Shown here: in pieces, positions 5,542 to 7,521 of the stretch
Layout: each line of letters opens with the position of its first letter
How positions within the stretch are numbered: position 1 is the first letter of the stretch
Assembly: GCA_030151925.1 (NCBI GenBank)
Contig: JASLCY010000102.1
Location: 1-7,521, forward strand
Reading direction: 5' to 3'
Length of the DNA: 7,521 nt
Origin: Oligoflexus sp.
GTDB taxonomy: Bacteria > Bdellovibrionota_B > Oligoflexia > Oligoflexales > Oligoflexaceae
Translations under genes and position numbers: made by a program
The notes under the pieces: model-generated
Databases searched by the model: none
What the model saw: only the letters and a program-made list of their open reading frames with translations
What the model was told of the DNA's origin: nothing

Positions 5542-7209
5542 ATGAAGCATTTGGGCCAATCGCTTTATCTTGCGGCATTCCTGGCGTTAATCAACTTCTC
5601 GTGTAAGACGACCAATACTTCAGGTCTCTCCAGCGTGGGGTCCGACCAACGCGCTCGCGAGATTCACTCCTACGTGGTGAACCATCTCCGCTCGATCGAT
5701 GCCGATACGGAAGGTTCGATCTGGTTCGAGAGCACGGCGGACCTCGGCTTGGATTGGATCGTGCAATCACCCGAGAACTACTGGGGCAAGCGGAACGCCG
5801 ACGTTCCGGTGAACCTGGCCTGCGTTAAGGGCTCGGCGTCTTGCGACCCGCAATTCCTTCGCCACGTCTGCTCCCAGGATTCCGACTGCGGCCCTTATCA
5901 CACGACTTGCCAGACCTTCTTGCCTTCGATCGCCCACCCCGGCGACACTGCGAAGAAGATGTGCCTCGGCTCCGGCGACAGCCTCCTGACCCGCATGTAC
6001 GAAACGATGACGAGCGCGAAGCAGCAGCTCGATATCACCTCGCTCTCCTATCCGACGGGACGTTTCTACGAGATGACGGTGAACGCCCTCACCTTCCTCA
6101 CGCTGCAGCCGGACGTCCCTTCCGTTCGCCTGCTCTATTCGGGTTATTCGCCGACCGCGCTGAACATCATCAAGCCGACCTCCGTCGTCCTGCGTCAACT
6201 TCTTGACGATATGGAAGCGAAGGGAGCGGATGTGAAGCGCCTTCGCATGGATCTCGGTTGGCTCTCGAATCCCGTCGAGCCTCGTTGGAACCACGCGAAG
6301 ATCATCGTTGCCGACCAAGCCCGCGTCCTCTCGGGCGGCCACAACCCTTGGGATGACGACTATCTCCGTGATCGTCCCATCTTCGATCTCTCGATGGAGG
6401 CGACCGGTCCCGTGGGGCTCGGCGTGAGCCGCTTCTTGGATGCGATCTGGGGGAACGTGATCGACAGGACCGGCTACGCTTATGACGACAACGCGCCTCC
6501 GCGCATCCAGCATCCGCCTCTGCCCGAGGCGCCTGCGGGCAAGAGCCTTATCATTGGCCTCGGCCGCAAGACCTTGAATACCCTGCATACCAATAAATCG
6601 GAAAACGCTTCGGATGACGGCATCCGCTTCCTGATCGATTCCGCGAAGCAGACCCTCTTCATCACCCAGCAGGACTTCTTCCAAGGCGTGGCTGTGGAAA
6701 TCCCGCACCTGCCGATTACGGGTTTGCTCGACGGCTTTGCTCTCGACAACCTCGCGAACGCCGTAAAACGCGGCGTGCACCTCAAACTCGCGAAATCCGA
6801 TCAGAACGGCCTTACCGGTTACGGTATCGTTGCGGTCGAGCCGACTTATCGTGGTCTGGTGGAGAAGTTCGAGCGCCGCATCAGCGCTTCTGATCTGCGT
6901 GATCTCAACGGCCGTTCCGTAAAACAATATATCTGCGATCATGTTGAGTTCGTCCCCTGGCGCTTCAACACTCATGAGACTCAGTGGTTCAAGGTCGACG
7001 GCAAAGCGATCGGGATCGGTGCCCATGCGAAGCTGATCATCGCCGACAGCTCGGCTTTCTCGATCGGCTCGCAGAACCTTTATCCTGCGAACCTCGAGGA
7101 GTTCACGCTCCTCGTCAGCGACGCGAAAGTCGCGGGGGAGCTGGTCGACAACTACTGGAACCCTCTCTGGGAAAACTCGGAGTGGAGCAAGCTTCCCTGC
7201 CCTAAATAA
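5542..7209 (+). CDS. Secreted phospholipase D superfamily protein (two HKD motifs), probable lipoprotein
   Basis: A 555-residue protein of the PLD/cardiolipin-synthase superfamily, whose members form or break phosphodiester bonds through a phospho-His intermediate. Both catalytic motifs are intact: HAKIIVAD (H251, K253, D258) followed by SGGHNPWDDD, and HAKLIIAD (H495, K497, D502) followed by SIGSQN, as in monomeric two-domain PLDs. The N-terminus is a signal peptide ending in NFSC with Cys21 as candidate lipidated residue; the lipobox is atypical (Asn at -3), so plain secretion is possible. Between signal and catalytic part is a segment with six Cys (94, 101, 110, 116, 123, 141), including CSQDSDCG, probably disulfide-bonded and consistent with export. 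The start at 5542 has AAGGA just upstream and begins the signal peptide; the in-frame ATG at 5488 would put 18 hydrophilic residues in front. The substrate is unknown (phospholipid, nucleic acid or other). No visible functional link to the P450 unit. Confidence 0.9.
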   Translation: MKHLGQSLYLAAFLALINFSCKTTNTSGLSSVGSDQRAREIHSYVVNHLRSIDADTEGSIWFESTADLGLDWIVQSPENYWGKRNADVPVNLACVKGSASCDPQFLRHVCSQDSDCGPYHTTCQTFLPSIAHPGDTAKKMCLGSGDSLLTRMYETMTSAKQQLDITSLSYPTGRFYEMTVNALTFLTLQPDVPSVRLLYSGYSPTALNIIKPTSVVLRQLLDDMEAKGADVKRLRMDLGWLSNPVEPRWNHAKIIVADQARVLSGGHNPWDDDYLRDRPIFDLSMEATGPVGLGVSRFLDAIWGNVIDRTGYAYDDNAPPRIQHPPLPEAPAGKSLIIGLGRKTLNTLHTNKSENASDDGIRFLIDSAKQTLFITQQDFFQGVAVEIPHLPITGLLDGFALDNLANAVKRGVHLKLAKSDQNGLTGYGIVAVEPTYRGLVEKFERRISASDLRDLNGRSVKQYICDHVEFVPWRFNTHETQWFKVDGKAIGIGAHAKLIIADSSAFSIGSQNLYPANLEEFTLLVSDAKVAGELVDNYWNPLWENSEWSKLPCPK

Positions 7210-7283
7210 GGTCTGAAGCTTTCGATAGCCTTCGTCCTTTTCAAGGGTTACCGTCGTATACAGAAAAAGTATAAACATTCTAC

Positions 7284-7315
7284 ACCTCCCTTCCGATAAG
7301 GAACTGGAGGTTTTT
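7284..7315 (+). terminator. Hairpin plus T-run overlapping the next gene's SD
   Basis: ACCTCC (7284-7289) pairs with GGAGGT (7306-7311), and inside it TTCC (7291-7294) pairs with GGAA (7300-7303) around loop GATAA, with a small internal loop. TTTTT (7311-7315) follows, so it has the form of an intrinsic terminator for the phospholipase D gene 74 bases upstream. Yet GGAGG (7306-7310) is also the only SD for the ATG at 7320, 9 bases downstream. It may therefore be a terminator, a translational lid, or an attenuator. A TATAAA (7270-7275) just before it could be a -10 element, but no good -35 is seen. Confidence 0.55.
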
Positions 7316-7319
7316 CATT

Positions 7320-7521
7320 ATGCGTTTGCCAATCAGCATCTTAGCCACCCTTCTCGTCCTGGCAGAGGCCTGCTCGGATAAACCTCCGACCGAGGATTCG
7401 ATACACGCGCGTGCGAAGTCAGCCGGGAATGAGGATGGGGCCACGACCGACCAGGGTGATGGCGACCAGAGCTCTTCGAATTCGAACGCCGATACCGTGG
7501 CGGGCGACGCATCGAGCATGA
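7320..7521 (+). CDS. N-terminal part of a small lipoprotein, cut by window end
   Basis: ATG at 7320 follows GGAGG at 7306-7310 and opens a frame that stays open for 67 codons to the window end. The first 17 residues are a short hydrophobic signal (MRLPISILATLLVLAEA) followed by Cys18, a candidate lipidation site with a non-classical lipobox (Ala-Glu-Ala before Cys). After it the chain is polar and low-complexity, rich in Asp, Ser, Thr, Asn and Gly, as in surface-exposed lipoprotein linkers. No domain is recognisable in the visible part, so no function is assigned. It follows the phospholipase D gene on the same strand, and both are predicted envelope proteins. Confidence 0.7.
   Translation, partial: MRLPISILATLLVLAEACSDKPPTEDSIHARAKSAGNEDGATTDQGDGDQSSSNSNADTVAGDASSM

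Noticed and set aside
5767..7278. 503-codon open frame on the - strand opposite the phospholipase D gene
   Set aside because: Antisense shadow of a gene with two intact HKD motifs; its product is Arg/Val/Glu-rich with no family resemblance.

Overview
The window looks like chromosomal DNA of a GC-rich Gram-negative bacterium. It is densely coding, has AT-richer gaps between genes, shows good Shine-Dalgarno (SD) sites, and carries two lipoprotein-type signal peptides near its right end. The style of the surface lipoproteins (a short signal ending in Cys, then Ser/Thr/Asp/Asn-rich sequence) reminds me of Bdellovibrionota/Oligoflexia or other former deltaproteobacteria. That placement is a weak inference, not a phylogenetic result. 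I see no tRNA, rRNA, CRISPR, insertion sequence or phage gene.

Left part (1-1577): a short leader holds a candidate sigma-54 promoter and a stem-loop that would mask the SD. It is followed by a 434-residue protein that fuses a complete short-chain dehydrogenase/reductase (SDR) to a complete hemerythrin HHE domain in one reading frame. A hairpin with a T-run follows its stop codon.

Centre (1578-5423): a self-sufficient cytochrome P450 of the CYP102 (P450 BM3) type, with heme, FMN and FAD/NAD(P)H domains in one 1054-residue chain, is read leftwards and converges on the SDR-hemerythrin gene. Divergent from it is a TetR-family regulator. The gap between their start codons contains a perfect 10-2-10 inverted repeat lying on the likely P450 -35 hexamer and ending at the regulator's SD. 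This is a compact repressor-operator-P450 unit, analogous to the TetR-type repressors that control CYP102 genes in Bacillus. The reductase appears to lack the residues that normally grip the 2'-phosphate of NADPH and the C-terminal Trp, which predicts use of NADH.

Right part (5424-7521): a secreted, probably lipid-anchored phospholipase D (PLD) superfamily protein with two intact HKD motifs and a six-cysteine segment before the catalytic part. Next comes a hairpin plus T-run whose 3' arm is also the SD of the following gene. The window ends inside that gene, a small lipoprotein with a low-complexity acidic region.

The most notable points are the SDR-hemerythrin fusion, the predicted cofactor switch of the P450 reductase with its palindromic operator, and the recurrent placement of SD sequences inside hairpins (three of five genes).
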